A stretch of 64,000 bases of DNA from positions 1 to 64,000 of the forward strand of contig OOIN01000025.1 in NCBI GenBank assembly GCA_900323505.1, read 5' to 3'. The stretch is from Ustilago trichophora (Eukaryota > Basidiomycota > Ustilaginomycetes > Ustilaginales > Ustilaginaceae). Made by a program: the position numbers and the translations under genes. Each line of letters opens with the position of its first letter. Position 1 is the stretch's first letter. Shown here piece after piece: positions 17,979 through 28,281 of this stretch. The notes beneath the pieces were generated by a model. That model was given only the letters and a program-made list of their open reading frames with translations, was not told the origin of the DNA and did not search any database.

Positions 17979-19970
17979 GATCTGGCTCGGAACAGGATCG
18001 CACAAACAACGACAGCTATACATCTTGCTCGCTTGTGCTAGCTAGCTTGGCACACAAGTCTTTTGCTCAAACAAGATACCGTAGGGGATGTCTTGGCGAG
18101 CGAGCGCCAAATACAGGAGGGCACGTTCACACACGCACACTCGTATACACTTGAACATGGTGTGTGTTCCCATCTCGACTCTATGTCTTGTTTTGCGCTA
18201 CACACTCTTCCGGTCTTTGGCGAAGCGGGTTTGAGGGAGAGCGTACGTGTTTCAGGAACGTCTACTTTGTTCACTCGCCCCGTCGTGTGCAATCCTCGCC
18301 CAACTTCACTCTCGCTCTGGATTTGGGAGCGCAGGAGTGGCTACAGAAAGGCGATGTCGTGTGCAAAAGCGCTGCAGCGAGGCTCACGATGTTCTTCGGG
18401 GTGAGTTGAGAGCAATTGCAGATTGGGACAATCCCCTCGATCAAGTTGAGCACGTTCCAATGTTGACTCTCCGAAGAGGTGGGCATCGTCGGAAGCCGCA
18501 ATTCCGTCCGTTGCTTCCCACCGATGCCGCCGTTTGGGAAGGAGGGGCCAATTGGGGGGAGTTGTTGGCTGTTGATACCTGTATTCTTTTTCTTCCAAGT
18601 TGAGAAGAAAGCAGCTGGTGGCAAGGCTAACTAACTTAGGCGAGAGAGGCCAGTCAAACTGTGCGAGCTGGTCTTGGCATTCATCAAGGCGGGGGATGGC
18701 CAGAGGAAAGAAATGCCAAGAAATGCAACAAGCTGTCGAAAATGAGCCCACGTTCCCATATCCTGCAGAAGCGAGCACGGCCATCAATTCAAGTTAAGAA
18801 GAGCTTCCTTCTCACAAGAGCTGTGCCAAGAAGTGCTGCTTGCAACTACTGTATTCTTCAGCCTCGGCGAGAAATACGGTATGCAAGCTTGTTGTGTGCT
18901 CCACTTGCTCCGTTAGTTACACATATGTAAAGGAAGTGTGTGCGATAACGCCATTCAGCGCACCCGCATCCTAGTGTCGTGTGTGCTCTGTTTGCTGGAC
19001 TAGTTCCTGTCTCCGTTGTGGGCTCCGCTTTTGCCTTGCCACTCCGAAATCGTCTGCTCGTATGTGGCAACCAATCGCTCTCCGGATACCGCTCACGTCG
19101 AGAGAAGAAGTGCGATGCCACGTTCGCCTCCAAGCCACGTTCTATTTGTGGACCATCCAGCCGTGAAACGATCCAGTGTGGGAAGTCTGGCTTTGGCCAC
19201 CCGTGAGAGGGACGACGACAAAGAAGCCGGAGTTGTCCGAAATGAGGCCGAAGAAGGTGGCAATCGAGGATGGTCTCGCTCATCATTGTGCTTTTCAAGT
19301 GCCGGCTGCATACTTGGGTGCGATGTCCTGTTTATGTTAAGTCCTTAAACATTGTTCGGATCTAACAAAGTGCCGCTTTTTCAAGAAGTGTATGGCATTG
19401 TAGATCTGACATCTCAGCGCCTGCGAACTCGACCTTCTAGAATCTGAATCAAGCGAAGCCTTCTTTGATTTTTGACAGCTTGGCGCACGGCTCATCCAAG
19501 ATTTCCACGTCTTGTGCGACCACAACATGTTTTCCTGCTTCCTTCGCACCGTCACTACTGGCACATCTGGAGCAACACCAGCTTTTTGGCAGTGCTGCGT
19601 CGCTTCCAATCCATTGGATCAGAAGTCGCATACCAGATGGAAGGATCTGTAACCACATGAAAAGCTAGAAGCGGAGTCGGAATCTGGCATTAACTTACAA
19701 TGTGCGATTGGCTGAAGCGCTTAAATGGAAAATGCCAAGCGCTGCACTAGAAGCGTGAATTTTGTTTGATCTATCGAATCAATGAAGCGGTTGAGTTGCC
19801 GAAAGATAAGGAAGAGAGGCAGGGGAGAAGAGGAGAAAGAATGTAATCAAATTGGTGTAATCCTTCAAGGTGGACATCGTCAACTTTTCATCATTCTTCC
19901 TCGCAATCATCATCATCCTAGCACTTCCTTCAACATACATATACGAGACGGAGAGGCAGGGGAGAAAAAT
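17979..19970. other. Intergenic region, no gene recognised
   Basis: About 2 kb between the divergent alkaline phosphatase and nickel/cobalt transporter genes. Open frames on both strands are short, overlap one another and lack recognisable domains or consistent splice signals. The last 200 bp, AG-rich and ending at the transporter ATG, are probably leader. Confidence 0.5.
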
Positions 19971-21461
19971 ATGACGAAGGAATGGTGGAAGCGGCGTCCA
20001 AGCAAAAGGCCAACGCTACTCTTACGCTGCATCTTGCTGATCGTTGCCGAGGTGACAGTCAATGCGCTCTTGTGGATTGTAGCTGCCATTGTCTTTCGCC
20101 ATCGCACACGATTCTTGACTTTATCTCTGCTCGCATGGACACTTGGGCTACGACATGCACTCGATGCAGATCACATTTCAGTCATTGACAATGCCACTCG
20201 ACGAATTGTCTCGCTCAACCATCATGACTCGACAGTGGTGACCCGGCCGAGGAGACCGGTGACCTGTGGATTGTGGTTCTCATTGGGTCATTCAACCATC
20301 GTTATTGCCGTCATATGTGCCATTGCCATCAGCTTGGGCATCGTAGATAGGCTCGGTAAAATCAGCTCGGTGGGTGGGGTTGTGGGTGCTGCGGTTTCCG
20401 GTTCGACTCTTTTTCTCTTTGCTATCGTCAACTCGATCTTGCTCGGTCAAAGTGTCAGAGCTGCTCGCAATCACCATCAGCAACAGCGCTCGACTCAGAC
20501 TTCACCTTCGAGGCAGGATGCCATTGCCGAGAAAGCTGTCACACCGGATGACGAAATGCCGGACGAGCAAGTCGACTGCGATCACGAGATCAAGCAGGAC
20601 CACCGTTTCCGAGGAATCTTTACCCGTCTCGCCTACCCTCTCTTTCGTCTCGTCGATCGTCCTTACAAGCTTTACCCCATTGGAGTTCTTTTTGGTCTTG
20701 GCTTCGACACGGCATCTTCCATCGCTCTGCTCGGTATAGCAGGGGCGACAAACACCCAGGTTCAAGATACATCGCTCGAATCGGATCAGGCCATCTTGCC
20801 AGGAGATGCGGCCAATCGCTCGGATGCATCGATCGTCTTGCTTGCCCTACTCTTCACCGCTGGAATGACCTTAGTCGATAGCTTGGACTCGGTGCTCATG
20901 ATCAATGCCTATGCGCCGGGAGAGCTGCTCGCACCCGCACCAAAGGCTGGTGTCACAAGACCAGAAAAATTTGCCTGGCTCAGGAGGTTGCAATTTTTGG
21001 AACCTACCTCTTCCTCTCGGCCAAAAATAGAAGCTCCACTCCACGAACCACAGCTGCCAGCATCAGAAAAGCAACAACAGTACGACGACAGACCGCACCC
21101 AAACCAAGACCAAACCTTCGAGCAAAACGACTCTACCGCCTCGGACAGAGGCACATCCTCCGCCCTCTCCCACCTCCTCACCCTCCTATCCATCCTTTTG
21201 GCCTTTGCCATCTCCATCATCACCTTGATGGGTCTCATCGGTGAGAAGTGCCAACGCTGCGCTCGAGCCGCGACCAAGCAAGATGAGACTGGGGATGGTG
21301 GATTGGAAGGAAGATGGTGGTTGTTTTGGCAAGAGGCAAACGATGCTTCCGGTGTCATTGGCGCTTGTATCGTCGGTGGCTTTGTCGTCATTTTGATCGG
21401 TTGGTATTCGGGGAAAGCTTTGCTGCGGCGCTATCGAGGTCAGAAGGCCGGTGAAGCTTGA
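19971..21461 (+). CDS. High-affinity nickel/cobalt transporter (NiCoT family)
   Basis: A 496-aa membrane permease of the NiCoT family, related to fission yeast Nic1 and bacterial NixA/HoxN, importing Ni2+ (for urease) and/or Co2+. The signature LRHALDADHISVIDN in TM II contains the metal-binding HxxxxDH. Further motifs are LGHSTIVI and LGFDTASSIALLG, in the usual order. A charged cytoplasmic loop (about residues 160-210, HHQQQRSTQTSPSR...) and a second hydrophilic loop of about 90 residues near the C-terminal third (ending TASDRGTSSALSHL) are longer than in bacterial homologues. The ATG at 19971 (MTKEWWKRRPS) is preferred; an in-frame ATG at 19782 would add 63 hydrophilic residues. Eight or so hydrophobic segments fit the family topology. 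Confidence 0.93.
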   Translation: MTKEWWKRRPSKRPTLLLRCILLIVAEVTVNALLWIVAAIVFRHRTRFLTLSLLAWTLGLRHALDADHISVIDNATRRIVSLNHHDSTVVTRPRRPVTCGLWFSLGHSTIVIAVICAIAISLGIVDRLGKISSVGGVVGAAVSGSTLFLFAIVNSILLGQSVRAARNHHQQQRSTQTSPSRQDAIAEKAVTPDDEMPDEQVDCDHEIKQDHRFRGIFTRLAYPLFRLVDRPYKLYPIGVLFGLGFDTASSIALLGIAGATNTQVQDTSLESDQAILPGDAANRSDASIVLLALLFTAGMTLVDSLDSVLMINAYAPGELLAPAPKAGVTRPEKFAWLRRLQFLEPTSSSRPKIEAPLHEPQLPASEKQQQYDDRPHPNQDQTFEQNDSTASDRGTSSALSHLLTLLSILLAFAISIITLMGLIGEKCQRCARAATKQDETGDGGLEGRWWLFWQEANDASGVIGACIVGGFVVILIGWYSGKALLRRYRGQKAGEA

Positions 21462-22070
21462 TACGGCGAACATGATGGCGGAGGTGTTGTAGTATGGTAT
21501 GCATATAATTTTTTTGCTCCCTCCTCTGCATGCATGACACTGCAGAAGAGATCTGGCACATGGCGTCTTTCACTGAACAAGTTCTGTTCTATAGGCGCTG
21601 TGACAGGCAATGTATGAGCTTGGCACCCGCTAGTATTTTCAGGACGCGAACAGCGAATCGTCAGGCAAGCGCAGAGCGATGCGGCCAAGCATGAGATTGG
21701 GCAGTATCACAACTAGAGCTAGCAGTGAAGCAGTTTTATGTACGAGCTTCCACACTGTTGTTTGTTCAGCGTGTTCTTCATCAACGATTCCACCACTAAA
21801 AGGCGCATATCAAGGAGCATCGAAAGTCCCTTCGATCTTCGCCTGTCATGCGTCTTGAGATGCCCCTGCGCAATCCACTTTTCCGAGTTCCAAGATGGAG
21901 AAGAGAGCATGTCGATTGGTTGCGAGGCTTGTGAACTAAAATAGTCTGATCAAGCAAGACAGGAACTCGGAATTCGGAACACGGAGCGCTGCGTGCTGCG
22001 TGCATCCGAATTTAGGTCTTTGTGATAGGGCACCACCATCATCATCACTGCCAAATGCATCCGTATCAGC
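21462..22070. other. Short intergenic stretch containing a gene relic
   Basis: The left part is presumed 3' region of the transporter. The fragment at 21741-21895 is a decayed copy of part of the next gene. The last 60 bp before the next ATG are rich in CACCAT/CATCAT triplets. Confidence 0.6.
21741..21895 (+). pseudogene. Relic fragment of the NTPase-nuclease gene
   Basis: Nucleotide and protein similarity to 22540-22715 inside the intact downstream gene. The relic encodes FVQRVFFINDSTTKR where the gene encodes FVQRVFIIDPTTKKARFKE. It then shares an AAGGAGCATC block, and later GTCATGCGTCTTGAGA against GTCATGCGTCTCGAGA. Internal deletions and frameshifts bring the two shared blocks closer together. 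It lies 175 bp upstream of the intact gene in the same direction, so it is best explained as the remains of a tandem duplicate. Confidence 0.72.
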
Positions 22071-25000
22071 ATGTCATCCCCAAGCTCGCATCATCAACAA
22101 CAATCACACTTGTCCAAATCCTCGTCTTTGTCACAGCCAGTATCTCCGCCACCATCGACGCCGTTGCGATCGTCGTCCTCGGTTCGTTTACAGCCAACTT
22201 CACCACCAGAGCGTAGGCAACAGCTCTCGCGCACTCTCGCCAATTTTTTGTCCAGTAAAGATTCTGGCTTTGCTAACTGGATCGCTTGCTTAGATGCTGT
22301 ATTTTCTCCGCCTAGCTTGGCAGGTGCTGATGCTGACAAGCTCGAACATCATGACGGCGACAGCGACAGCGATCATAATTCTGATGTCGACAACGATGTG
22401 GGTGAGGAAGATAGCGCTATACCAAACGACCTCAACGCTGTCGAAGATGAAGACCTTCGCATCTCTGCACTAAAAACCATGACGAAAAGCCGTCACTTCA
22501 ACATTTTACTTGTATCGCTTCGCAAGAAACGTGATAAGCTTCCACAGTCATTTGTTCAGCGTGTCTTCATCATCGATCCCACCACCAAAAAGGCGCGTTT
22601 CAAGGAGCATCAAAAGTACGAGACGCTTCTTGATCAGCTGGATCAGCTTGGATGCAACACCCTTCACTCTACGCGTGTCATGCGTCTCGAGACGCTCCTC
22701 GAGCACGCCTTTGTGGATCAGCCTGTCAGGAGGCCCGACCGTTCCCTCGTCGCCGTTCACTCCTCCGCCACCGACTTCACCAGTGCCTTCAACGGTCCAA
22801 GTCTCAGTCTCCTTCACGATCATCTTGTCGTGCATAATTCCTTCTTCTCCCAGACCTCAGCTCCAGCCTCGGTTCATGCCAGTACGAGTGCCAAAACGGA
22901 TGTTGATGCTCTTGCAGATCCAGCCGGGCAAGACCACAGAGAGTACTATGCAAAAGTGCTCCCCATTCTTCAATCCTCGGGCTTTGGTAAGACTCGCATG
23001 TGTGTCCAGCTCAGTACCATCCACCCTGGCATGCTTGTTTGCCTTCGCAATTCGCTTCCCCGTGATCAAGATGAACATCTGGTCTCGTTCCCACCCCAGG
23101 ATACAGAGGTTTATCGCTACTTTCAATCCGCCGAAAAGACCCTCGTTGCCCTTGGTATAGAAAATCGCCACGTCAAGTTCCCCACAGATGCCGACCAACA
23201 CGCCATCTTCAATGCAGCCCACCTTCGCATCCTGGCCTGGCTAGACGTCTACTGCGACACCATCTTCACCTACCTTGCTCAACTCAAAGCCGCCTCCGGC
23301 TGCTTTGACCAACACGGAAACGCCAATCATGCCAACTCCCACCAGTGCTGGCGTACTATCGTTTACCACTTTGCCGATGCCACCAGCTTTAAGCAGCACA
23401 CCCTCTTCCAAAAACCTCCAAACCTCTGCTCTCACAGCCGCCTTGCTCGCCCCTCTCCATCCTCCTCCTCGCCACCCTCCCCCTCCTCCTCCCCCTCCCC
23501 CTGTCCCTCTCCCATCGCCGCTCGCCTTAAGGATGACGTAGCCGCTGGTGCCACCGCCACCGCAGCACCTGACACAGCCCCTCCTGCGCTCCAGGGAACG
23601 TCGAATCTCCGCCATAAGATCTTGGAACACATTTGCGCCTCTGCGACCAGCCGATACGATAAAATGCTGAAAGAGTACAAGGCTGAGTTGGGTGATCCCA
23701 ATATGCTCATGACTGCAGTCAAAGGACATCTCAAGAAGCGCCTCCACAGCTTGGAAAGCTTGCCGCCTGTGAAAGCCGCCTCTCAATCATTTTTCTTCTT
23801 GGCCTTGGACGAATGCGGCTCGTTTGACGTAATCTTGCCGTTGATCCGCAGGGTTTGGTTCCTCTCAAGCCCAAAATCTTCTTGGATCCTCCTCATCGAC
23901 ACCAATTCCGACATTGCCCCGGTAGCCGGTACCGCCGCCCGAGAGGGTTCCAGGAGGACGAGCGACTTTGACACACATCAACTCACGCAGCCCTTTTGCG
24001 GCATGCCGCTCGATGTCAACTTGACCTACGAGGATCGTAAGAGGCTCTTTGCGCCTGGCTTAGCCACCCCGCCAGTAACATCGTTACCAACCTTGTCCGA
24101 CCTCAACTTGGCCCTGTACAAGCTAGGAAGACCGCTGTGGAGCGACAGTCGGTATCACTCGCACGGGCTTGTCAGACCGAGAGCCATTCTTGGCAAACTT
24201 GTTTGGCCCGCAGAATGGCAATGGCCTGCCGATGGTGCAAGTGTACCCTTGGAGCCGACAGACTTCCTCAACCAAAACTTGCTTGCACTCGCATCCAGGC
24301 GCATCACCCTTGAGCTATCGAGCAAACCCGGTCCGGAACACTGGTACAATGTCGTTTCGCGCCAGATTGCGCATCACCTGCGCTTTGTGGGTCGCATCTT
24401 CTCGACCTCGGATGCCATCATCTCAAGTACGCCTAGCGAACCTTCGCTCAGCGCCGCCGCCGCGTGGTCGTTTCGGACCCATGGTCCTGATAGCGCTGCA
24501 GCACGATGGAGCATGGTGGTGCAAGCCATCGTCCTTGGAAGCCAGCTTGCCGGCGTCAATGTAGGAGCCGAAGGCGAACAAGGCGTGGCCTTGCTTTGCA
24601 GCATGGCCATCGATGTAGCCTTGAGCTGCAGACTCCAACCCCAGCTAGGTCAAAGCTGGGTGCAGCAACCTTCTTCGGACGACAAGCTTGAGTACGATGC
24701 CATCTTTGGGTTGGTCTCGGTGCGCGAATGGCTCCAGACGCTTGTAGGCAACAAGTATCTCGACCTGTCCCATGGTGATCATGTCGGTCGCAAAGATGAC
24801 AGCAGCAGTCATACAACGAGCATCGGTATCAGGACGGACAATCTGGCTGATGTTGTCATGGCAGAAGGCGAACAAGAGGACGATGAACAACAAACGGAGC
24901 AACTCGGGACGTCGGCCAAGTCAGGTATGCCGTCATCCTTGGCGCGATGGGCCAGTCGTGCTTGGCTTAACTTTAAGCACATTGTGACGCCGCCCAAACA

Positions 25001-25712
25001 GGTAGCACAGGACGACGAGGCAAAGGCGCAAGGTTTGCTTTTCGAGCTCTGGTTCCGCCATGCCGCAGCGCAAGGAATCATCAATCAGGCCGGCTGGGAC
25101 TTCCTCATACCTGTGTATGAGAGCGAGAGCGAGCAACCGCCTCCAGACGATGAAGTGTTCCAAGCGAGAAGGCTTAGCTACATTGCGATCCAGGTGAAAA
25201 ACCGCGTGAAACGCCCAAGTCGGGAAGAGCTCGATGCAGCCGTTGGACCTAGTCTCGAGATTCCAGCTGCTGCAAGCTCCAGCAAGCAATGTTTGGAACT
25301 GTTTATCGATCTCAGAGGCAACAGCCCTGAAACTGGACATGTCTACTCGCAGAGACGCCACCCATCTACGTCGCCATTACTGCGACATCATCTTCTTGCC
25401 ACAGGATTGGATGGCGCAGCATGGCCGGTTCTGGCAAAACTCAAGGAAAACGCAAAGAACCAAGTGGGATTGTTGTTCGGAAACGCTGACTCCGTCAACA
25501 CACTTCGCTTTGATCAAGCAAAAGCAAGATATGTTCGAGGACGTTCGCCTCAGCATCAGCAGGCTTGGGACGAGGTTGAGACCGCGGTCAACGGTGCTTT
25601 GGTCAGAATTACCGAGCCCAATGTTTGTTGGCAAGGAGAAGATGCGGACCATTCCACCAATGATCTGGCAGCACCTCGAAAAGGACAGAAAAGAAAAACT
25701 CTTGATCCCTGA
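22071..25712 (+). CDS. P-loop NTPase with C-terminal PD-(D/E)xK-like nuclease; Crinkler-type (CR) effector-like
   Basis: A single-exon 1213-aa protein with no signal peptide. Residues 1-140 are Ser/Pro/Gln-rich then acidic. A conserved-looking block (about 140-230) contains FVQRVFIIDPTTKKARF. The P-loop QSSGFGKTR has its Lys at 307, followed by the LSTIHPGMLVCLRN strand. A Walker B FFFLALDECGSF has Asp580-Glu581. A Ser/Pro-rich insert (about 450-510) interrupts the NTPase. The C-terminal third contains LLFELWFRHAA, GWDFLIPVY (Asp1010) and YIAIQVKN (Gln1041, Lys1043), spaced like the E...D...(E/Q)xK core of restriction-endonuclease-fold nucleases, with the Mrr-like QxK variant. An NTPase followed by such a nuclease is the published architecture of CR effectors and related mobile-element proteins in fungi and oomycetes. 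Function here (host-directed effector, genome defence or transposon-linked) is unknown. A decayed tandem copy precedes it. Confidence 0.72.
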   Translation: MSSPSSHHQQQSHLSKSSSLSQPVSPPPSTPLRSSSSVRLQPTSPPERRQQLSRTLANFLSSKDSGFANWIACLDAVFSPPSLAGADADKLEHHDGDSDSDHNSDVDNDVGEEDSAIPNDLNAVEDEDLRISALKTMTKSRHFNILLVSLRKKRDKLPQSFVQRVFIIDPTTKKARFKEHQKYETLLDQLDQLGCNTLHSTRVMRLETLLEHAFVDQPVRRPDRSLVAVHSSATDFTSAFNGPSLSLLHDHLVVHNSFFSQTSAPASVHASTSAKTDVDALADPAGQDHREYYAKVLPILQSSGFGKTRMCVQLSTIHPGMLVCLRNSLPRDQDEHLVSFPPQDTEVYRYFQSAEKTLVALGIENRHVKFPTDADQHAIFNAAHLRILAWLDVYCDTIFTYLAQLKAASGCFDQHGNANHANSHQCWRTIVYHFADATSFKQHTLFQKPPNLCSHSRLARPSPSSSSPPSPSSSPSPCPSPIAARLKDDVAAGATATAAPDTAPPALQGTSNLRHKILEHICASATSRYDKMLKEYKAELGDPNMLMTAVKGHLKKRLHSLESLPPVKAASQSFFFLALDECGSFDVILPLIRRVWFLSSPKSSWILLIDTNSDIAPVAGTAAREGSRRTSDFDTHQLTQPFCGMPLDVNLTYEDRKRLFAPGLATPPVTSLPTLSDLNLALYKLGRPLWSDSRYHSHGLVRPRAILGKLVWPAEWQWPADGASVPLEPTDFLNQNLLALASRRITLELSSKPGPEHWYNVVSRQIAHHLRFVGRIFSTSDAIISSTPSEPSLSAAAAWSFRTHGPDSAAARWSMVVQAIVLGSQLAGVNVGAEGEQGVALLCSMAIDVALSCRLQPQLGQSWVQQPSSDDKLEYDAIFGLVSVREWLQTLVGNKYLDLSHGDHVGRKDDSSSHTTSIGIRTDNLADVVMAEGEQEDDEQQTEQLGTSAKSGMPSSLARWASRAWLNFKHIVTPPKQVAQDDEAKAQGLLFELWFRHAAAQGIINQAGWDFLIPVYESESEQPPPDDEVFQARRLSYIAIQVKNRVKRPSREELDAAVGPSLEIPAAASSSKQCLELFIDLRGNSPETGHVYSQRRHPSTSPLLRHHLLATGLDGAAWPVLAKLKENAKNQVGLLFGNADSVNTLRFDQAKARYVRGRSPQHQQAWDEVETAVNGALVRITEPNVCWQGEDADHSTNDLAAPRKGQKRKTLDP

Positions 25713-25953
25713 TGCAATTGTCAAGGTCGGTGGATCTTTTTGTCCCATTTGGGGGGGTTTCAAGTTTTGTGCTAATTCAAAAACACACGTTTCACATAGC
25801 AACCAACGCTAAGTGTGGCCAAGTCGAACATCATCACCAGACTGTAATCCTTCTTGCTAAGCTCTCCTACCTGCACAGCCCACCGCCGTATTACAGCCAA
25901 AGGCATCAGATTAGCAAGAATTAAAACAAGCAAAAACCCCCCTACATGCTACC

Positions 25954-27447
25954 TTAGACGAGAATCAACTGATCCATCGATGCATACTTTGCATTCCACA
26001 TATCCACCCAATAGTTGCTTCTCCTCTGCCATGGACCCTTTGTAGCCACCTTTGGCAGGTAGTTCTTGGCCCTTGCAATGTAGGTGCTCGACATATCCAT
26101 CAATTTGGCCTCTTCCAATTCCTCCTTCTTCAACACTTCGGGTGTGGCAACGCGTTTGCCCGAGTTGGCAAGCCGGCTAAGTAGTCGAACGACAAAGTGG
26201 GCCGTACAATCGGATCCGAGAGTCCAGGACAAGTTGGTATAACCCATGGTGAAAGCGAAGTTAGGTACTCCTTCAATCATGCATCCTCTCCAAATGTATC
26301 TTTCGTTCATCTGGATTGGTTTGTCGTCAACAAACAGATTGACACCACCCGCGAGTTGTAGCTTAAGACCAGTAGCCGTGATGATGACATCGGCGTCGAT
26401 CTCGTCACCGGAATCGAGAATAATTTGATTGTTGCTGTTGATGGTTTGAATGTTTCCCGTTGCAATCGAGGCATTTCCCTCTCGAATGGCTTGATAGAAA
26501 TCACCGTGGGGGGAGAGGCACACTCTCTGATCCCAAGGGTTGTAGCGGGGTGTAAAGTGCTTTTCAACGGCGACGTTGGGTGGAAGCGCTTTTTTAGCGG
26601 CGGAAATGACAGCGTTCTTGATAAAGTTGGGGAAAGTCTTGGCAAGGTGGAAAACGGCATAGGATCGAGCAATGTTTCGTTGACGAATGAGGAACGATGC
26701 CCATCCTTCTGGCAACCAGCTATGCAGCGAATTGGCGAGAGAGTCGACCGGGTTTGCGGCAACAATGTAAGACGGAGATCTCTGGACCAAGGTGATATGT
26801 TTTGCGGTGCCCGCCAGAGATGGGAGGATGGTAATTGCAGTAGCACCCGATCCGATCACAGCGACGTTTTTGCCCTTGTAGTCGTCTTCGGTCAACTTCC
26901 AGAATTGCGGGTGAGCTACAATCCCTTTGTACGAGTCGATTCCGGGGATATGAGCTTCTAGCGGTTGATCATAGTCATAGTATCCGCAGCAGTTCCAGTA
27001 AAACTTGGCTCGGTACACCTTCTCCTCGCCCGACTGCGCATGGACCGTTTTGACGGTCCACAGCTTTTCTGCGCTACTCCATCTTGCCTCACGCACTTTG
27101 GTGTTAAAGCGGGTATGCTCAGGGATGCGATACTGATCTGCGACGGTGTTGAGGTACTTTAAGATTTCGGGTCCAGCAGCAATGGCAGGTCCGCGCCATG
27201 CTTTGAAGGCGTAGCCGAACGTGTGCAGGTCCGAATCACTGCGGATGCCAGGGTATTTGAACAGATCCCAGGTACCACCGAGAGTATGTCTGGCCTCGAG
27301 GATGGTGTATGAGAGGGCTGGAAACGAGTCGATCAAGCGACAGGCTGCATTGATGCCGGAAATACCGGCACCGACGATCAGGATGTCGTCAACACGACCT
27401 TGCGCTTCCTTTTCTTGGAAGAGATCGGCGTCGGTGATGGATCCCAT
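25954..27447 (-). CDS. Flavin-dependent monooxygenase, Baeyer-Villiger-like
   Basis: A 497-aa class-B flavoprotein monooxygenase, expected to use FAD and NADPH to insert oxygen into a ketone or oxidise a heteroatom. The N-terminal FAD Rossmann site is ILIVGAGISGINAACRL, followed by GGTWDLFKYPGIRSDSD. The segment YKGIVAHPQFWKL fits the FxGxxxHxxxW type fingerprint of Baeyer-Villiger enzymes. The NADPH site is VAVIGSGATAITILPSLA, and a late ATGLKLQLAGG is also typical. It resembles EthA-like bacterial and fungal members. The substrate is not predictable. The start at 27447 (MGSITDADLFQ) has a TATA box 150 bp upstream. No biosynthetic cluster partners are adjacent. Confidence 0.92.
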   Translation of the reverse strand: MGSITDADLFQEKEAQGRVDDILIVGAGISGINAACRLIDSFPALSYTILEARHTLGGTWDLFKYPGIRSDSDLHTFGYAFKAWRGPAIAAGPEILKYLNTVADQYRIPEHTRFNTKVREARWSSAEKLWTVKTVHAQSGEEKVYRAKFYWNCCGYYDYDQPLEAHIPGIDSYKGIVAHPQFWKLTEDDYKGKNVAVIGSGATAITILPSLAGTAKHITLVQRSPSYIVAANPVDSLANSLHSWLPEGWASFLIRQRNIARSYAVFHLAKTFPNFIKNAVISAAKKALPPNVAVEKHFTPRYNPWDQRVCLSPHGDFYQAIREGNASIATGNIQTINSNNQIILDSGDEIDADVIITATGLKLQLAGGVNLFVDDKPIQMNERYIWRGCMIEGVPNFAFTMGYTNLSWTLGSDCTAHFVVRLLSRLANSGKRVATPEVLKKEELEEAKLMDMSSTYIARAKNYLPKVATKGPWQRRSNYWVDMWNAKYASMDQLILV

Positions 27448-27596
27448 CTTGAGGAGTAGTTACGTGGAGACAAGGTAGAGTCGGGGCTTGGTGCGTCGAG
27501 AGGTATCAGGTCCAAGCTTGTTGCCGTATTGTAGAAGCCAAGTCGAGATGTGATGGCGAGACAACATCTTTGGGATGCGACGACATTCGGTCGAGT

Positions 27597-27604
27597 CTAT
27601 ATAC
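27597..27604 (-). promoter_or_regulatory. TATA box of the flavin monooxygenase gene
   Basis: GGTATATAGA on the minus strand, 150 bp upstream of the ATG at 27447. Confidence 0.5.
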
Positions 27605-28281
27605 CTTTGCTTGGGAGGCTACCTTGTGGCTTGGCCGGAAGGCACGTTCCGCTGTATTCTTACTGGGAATCATGGGGATAAGGCTGTGTCATAGGGTGTG
27701 GGAAAGCACAAGGTTCGCATGAAATGGAAGTTTGCGTGGCCGACCTGGCGTGAGAGGCGTATGTGTTCCCTCCATGATGCAAGGGTAGCCGACTCCAAAC
27801 AGCCGGATGTTGGTCACCACCGGTTCCCGCCAACAGGGTCCAAATGTGGAGAACCAAAGTCGCCACCGGCACCACCAACCGCCGCTGAAGAGGTCACAAG
27901 GCGTTTATCCGGCTGCATCATGGTATGACACAACACAAGCACAGCGGCTTACTTCGATATGATTCATTGTTGAAAGGTGCTTTAAGCAACTCACAGCTTT
28001 CGGAATTGGTGAACCGATGATCATGACGATTCGGATGATAATGCTCTCGTGAGAGCATTGTTGGGTAAAGCTTGTGGTGGTGGTGCCCACGTCGGTTTGT
28101 CCGAATTCCGAGATTGTTTCCGAAGAATGCCAAAATCGCCGATTTCCGAAATGACGAGAACAATTTGAGCAAAGACCCACAAAAGAACTGGACCCCGTAT
28201 TGCATGGCTTGATCTTGCTTCTTCCAAAACGACATAAAGCATATATAACACCTTCGTCTGATAGAGAAAAGGGGATCAAAC
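27605..28281. other. Divergent intergenic region
   Basis: About 680 bp between the flavin monooxygenase and RNA helicase genes. A CATATATAAC box at 28240-28249 lies 33 bp before the helicase ATG. No gene seen. Confidence 0.5.

Noticed and set aside
16277..18154. 625-aa plus-strand ORF antisense to alkaline phosphatase
   Set aside because: The opposite strand encodes an intact enzyme with all catalytic motifs; the long antisense frame is a by-product of GC-rich codon use.
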